From contig CAYXDG010000070.1 in the NCBI GenBank assembly GCA_964463655.1, positions 1 through 16,766 on the forward strand: a stretch of DNA of 16,766 bases, read 5' to 3'. The notes beneath the pieces were generated by a model, which was given only the letters and a program-made list of their open reading frames with translations, was not told where the DNA came from and did not search any database. How positions within the stretch are numbered: the first letter of the stretch is position 1; each line of letters opens with the position of its first letter. A program made the translations under genes and the position numbers. Shown here in pieces: positions 14,656-16,766 of this stretch. The stretch comes from Halothece sp964463655 (GTDB lineage Bacteria; Cyanobacteriota; Cyanobacteriia; Cyanobacteriales; Rubidibacteraceae).

Positions 14656-16647
14656 TTGAATACAATCCGCGAAATTCTCGCTCGTTGGTGGTCAGAATTC
14701 ACTCTCCAAACCCGCTTAATGGCTGTGGGGACACTGGTTGTCTCCTTGGTCATGAGTGGCTTGACGTTTTGGGCGGTCAACACAATCCAACAAGATGCGC
14801 GGATGAATGACACCCGCTTCGGTCGCGACTTGGGACTCCTTCTCGCAGCAAACATCGCCCCACTGGTCGCCGAAGATGACCTCACCGAAGTCGCCCTCTT
14901 CTCAGGACGCTTTTATAGTAGCACCTCCAGTGTTCGTTATATCCTCTACGCTGAACCCGATGGAAAAATTCGCTTTGGGATTCCCTTCTCAGAAGCGGAA
15001 GGAGACAATACCCTCACCATTCAACGACGCATCCAACTCCCTGAGAGTTATTCCTCAGATGCGGAACAACCCCTTGTTCGTCAGCATTCCACCCCCAACG
15101 GGGAAGTCACAGATGTCTTTGTTCCCCTGAACTACGATAACCAATATCTTGGGGTTTTAGCCGTAGGAATTAATCCCAATCCTACGGTTGTCGCTTCTTC
15201 TAACTTAACGCGAGATGTCACGATCGCAGTTTTTATCTCCATTTGGGCGATGGTGATTCTCGGCGCTGTCTTTAACGCTTTAACTATCACCAAACCCATC
15301 AAAGAATTGTTAGTCGGTGTCAAAAACATTGCTGCGGGAAACTTCAAACAGCGCATCGAACTTCCCTTGGGGGGAGAGTTGGGAGAACTCATCTCCAGCT
15401 TTAATTATATGGCGGAACGATTGGCGCGGTATGAAGAACAGAATATCGAAGAATTAACCGCCGAGAAAGCGAAACTGGAAACCTTAGTTTCTACCATTGC
15501 TGATGGCGCAGTTTTGATTGATACTAATTTACAGGTCATGCTGGTCAATCCCACCGCACAACGCATCTTTGGTTGGGAAGGAAAAGAGGTCATTGGGGAA
15601 AATGTCTTGCATCATCTCCCTCCTGAAGTGAAAATGGAAATTAGCGAACCGTTACAGGAAGTGATCGCTAAAACGGGAGCGGATAAAGGAGATGGTCATA
15701 TTGATGAATCTTATGGCGATGGCGGAGAGTTTCGGATAACCTTGAATAGTCCCCATGAACGCACAGTTCGCATCCTTCTGACTCGCGTTTTAGACCAATA
15801 TCGAGAAAGTGTGAAAGGACTGGCGATTACGGTTCAGGATATCACGCGAGAAGTGGAATTAAATAAAGCGAAAAGTCAGTTTATCAGCAATGTTTCCCAC
15901 GAACTGAGAACGCCTCTGTTTAATATTAAATCTTTCATTGAAACCCTTTCGGAATATGGAGACGAACTCACCCCAGAAGAACAGAAAGAGTTTCTCCACA
16001 CTACTAACACGGAAACCGATCGCCTAACACGCCTCGTCAATGATGTCCTTGACTTATCCCGCTTAGAGTCCTCTAAAGTGTATCAGATGACCGCAGTGGA
16101 TTTAAGCCAACCCATTGAACAAACCCTCCGCAGTTATCATCTCAATGCAAAAGATAAAGAGATTGAACTCTTACAAGAAGTAGAAGCAGATTTACCGCCA
16201 GTCATGGGAAACTATGATTTATTGCTGCAAGTTTTGGCAAATTTAGTGGGAAATGCGCTGAAATTCACTAAAGCAGGGGGAAGAGTGATGATTCGCGCTT
16301 ATTTGCTTGATCCTGAAGATCATCCCTACCATCCCAACCCACAAGTGCGGGTAGAAGTAGCAGACACGGGAATCGGAATTGATCCTGAAGATCAAGAAGC
16401 AATCTTCGATCGCTTTTTCCGTGTGGAAAATCAAGTTCATACCTTAGAAGGAACAGGATTAGGTCTCTCGATCGTGCGGAATATTGTAGAAAAACATCAT
16501 AGCATGGTGAACTTGGTCAGTGAATTAGGCGTAGGAACAACATTCTGGTTTGATTTACTGGTGGATGAATCCGCATTAGTGACAAATGAGGATGGACAAG
16601 CAACCCTCAAACATGAACAATTAACCATGAAATCAGAATCCAATTAA
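14656..16647 (+). CDS. nblS: NblS/Hik33-type multistress sensor histidine kinase
   Basis: This is a membrane sensor kinase controlling photosynthesis and stress genes under high light, nutrient and cold or osmotic stress; its known partner response regulator is RpaB. The 663 residues equal Synechocystis Hik33. Domains: TM1 (22-44), an extracytoplasmic sensor region (about 45-187), TM2 (188-209), HAMP (210-262), PAS (about 272-400), the dimerisation/phosphoacceptor domain with SHELRTP (H415), and an ATPase domain with N-box NLVGNALKF (529-537), G1 DTGIGI (570-575) and G2 GTGLGLS (599-605). The start is a TTG at 14656; no ATG lies in frame before TM1, and the family begins at this point (IREILARWWSEFTLQTRLMAV). 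All catalytic boxes look intact. The stop overlaps the end of a truncated transposase frame on the other strand. Confidence 0.95.
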   Translation: MNTIREILARWWSEFTLQTRLMAVGTLVVSLVMSGLTFWAVNTIQQDARMNDTRFGRDLGLLLAANIAPLVAEDDLTEVALFSGRFYSSTSSVRYILYAEPDGKIRFGIPFSEAEGDNTLTIQRRIQLPESYSSDAEQPLVRQHSTPNGEVTDVFVPLNYDNQYLGVLAVGINPNPTVVASSNLTRDVTIAVFISIWAMVILGAVFNALTITKPIKELLVGVKNIAAGNFKQRIELPLGGELGELISSFNYMAERLARYEEQNIEELTAEKAKLETLVSTIADGAVLIDTNLQVMLVNPTAQRIFGWEGKEVIGENVLHHLPPEVKMEISEPLQEVIAKTGADKGDGHIDESYGDGGEFRITLNSPHERTVRILLTRVLDQYRESVKGLAITVQDITREVELNKAKSQFISNVSHELRTPLFNIKSFIETLSEYGDELTPEEQKEFLHTTNTETDRLTRLVNDVLDLSRLESSKVYQMTAVDLSQPIEQTLRSYHLNAKDKEIELLQEVEADLPPVMGNYDLLLQVLANLVGNALKFTKAGGRVMIRAYLLDPEDHPYHPNPQVRVEVADTGIGIDPEDQEAIFDRFFRVENQVHTLEGTGLGLSIVRNIVEKHHSMVNLVSELGVGTTFWFDLLVDESALVTNEDGQATLKHEQLTMKSESN

Positions 16648-16766
16648 TGGGTCATTTCTTGCTCAATTATCAAAAAAATGGGTTTAAAACCCCGTCCTTC
16701 TAGGACGAGCCTTTGTTGGTTCTGGATATACCCTTTAAGTGTCTCTAAAGAAGCGCCCCCTACCGA
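16644..16766 (-). CDS. tnpA: IS200/IS605-type transposase TnpA, C-terminal 40 residues (5' part outside window)
   Basis: The minus strand has an open frame from the window edge to TAA at 16644-16646. The first readable residues, SVGGASLETLKGYIQNQQ, match the C-terminal end of Y1 transposases of the IS200/IS605 group (S-x-G-G-x-x-L-E-x-L-K-x-Y-I). The remaining 22 residues (RLVLEGRGFKP and a hydrophobic tail) do not look like conserved protein. They are read through the terminal hairpin of the element and adjacent DNA, so the normal stop may be missing or the tail may be natural for this element. The frame ends inside the nblS stop region (4-bp overlap). The catalytic HUH and Tyr residues lie outside the window, so activity cannot be judged. 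Confidence 0.72.
   Translation of the reverse strand, partial: SVGGASLETLKGYIQNQQRLVLEGRGFKPIFLIIEQEMTH
16693..16707. mobile_element. IS200/IS605 end hairpin
   Basis: CGTCCT (16693-16698) and AGGACG (16702-16707) form a perfect 6-bp stem with a 3-base loop, beside GGGTTTAAAACCC (16680-16692). Subterminal hairpins next to tnpA are the substrates of Y1 transposases, and a CGTCC-loop-GGACG hairpin is one I associate with cyanobacterial members. The outer boundary of the element therefore lies between about 16648 and 16692. The exact end cannot be set without the other end. Confidence 0.6.

Noticed and set aside
15132..15593. Long minus-strand open frames inside nblS and other large genes
   Set aside because: They are shadows of the coding frame, with no family motifs and no ribosome binding sites.

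Overview
The window reads as chromosomal DNA of a cyanobacterium, probably a unicellular marine or halophilic-type strain, although the exact genus cannot be fixed from the sequence. The evidence is the abundance of HIP1 octamers (GCGATCGC, for example at 753-760, 1417-1424 and 14629-14636) and a gene set found in oxygenic phototrophs: homogentisate phytyltransferase, gamma-tocopherol methyltransferase, an IctB-type membrane protein, the NblS/Hik33 sensor kinase, DUF3531 and DUF4168 proteins, and a surface protein with an exosortase-type C-terminus.

Layout. 1-82: tRNA-Leu(GAG) on the minus strand. 256-582: a small conserved cyanobacterial-type hypothetical gene (+). 642-3452: a minus-strand group holding a 2H-phosphoesterase-like gene, cbiC and the fused cbiET. 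The last two overlap by 4 bp and encode consecutive-type steps of corrin ring synthesis. 3525-4514: holA (+), the clamp-loader delta subunit. 4515-4801: a gene-free stretch with a 134-bp element bounded by inverted repeats. 4802-6401: two exported proteins, one DUF4168 and one with an exosortase-type C-terminal tail. 6592-7038: a DUF3531 gene on the minus strand.

7242-12084 is a plus-strand run: a Rieske non-heme iron oxygenase, a class I methyltransferase, gamma-tocopherol methyltransferase, homogentisate phytyltransferase, a membrane-anchored TPR protein and a lipoprotein of the histidine phosphatase family. The tocopherol pair overlaps by 8 bp and the TPR gene starts one base later, so the core of this run is very likely one operon. 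Whether the Rieske enzyme and the first methyltransferase act on tocopherol or plastoquinone-type compounds is an open and interesting question.

12079-13062 is a family 2 glycosyltransferase on the minus strand whose stop codon overlaps that of the phosphatase. It is divergent from ictB (13166-14506), which is followed by nblS (14656-16647). At the right edge, the last 40 codons of an IS200/IS605-type transposase (minus strand) run into the stop codon of nblS, with a terminal-type hairpin inside them. An insertion sequence therefore begins right at the end of nblS and continues outside the window.

Scattered short repeats are the main non-coding signal: two copies of a 24-bp palindromic repeat (625-648 and 7113-7136), three loci of degenerate 7-bp tandem repeats (2520-2547, 2629-2656, 13069-13096), and the 4557-4690 element. 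No CRISPR array, rRNA, phage or recognised defence system was seen, and I do not see a clearly new multi-gene system. The best candidate for something undescribed is the Rieske oxygenase/methyltransferase pair ahead of the tocopherol genes.
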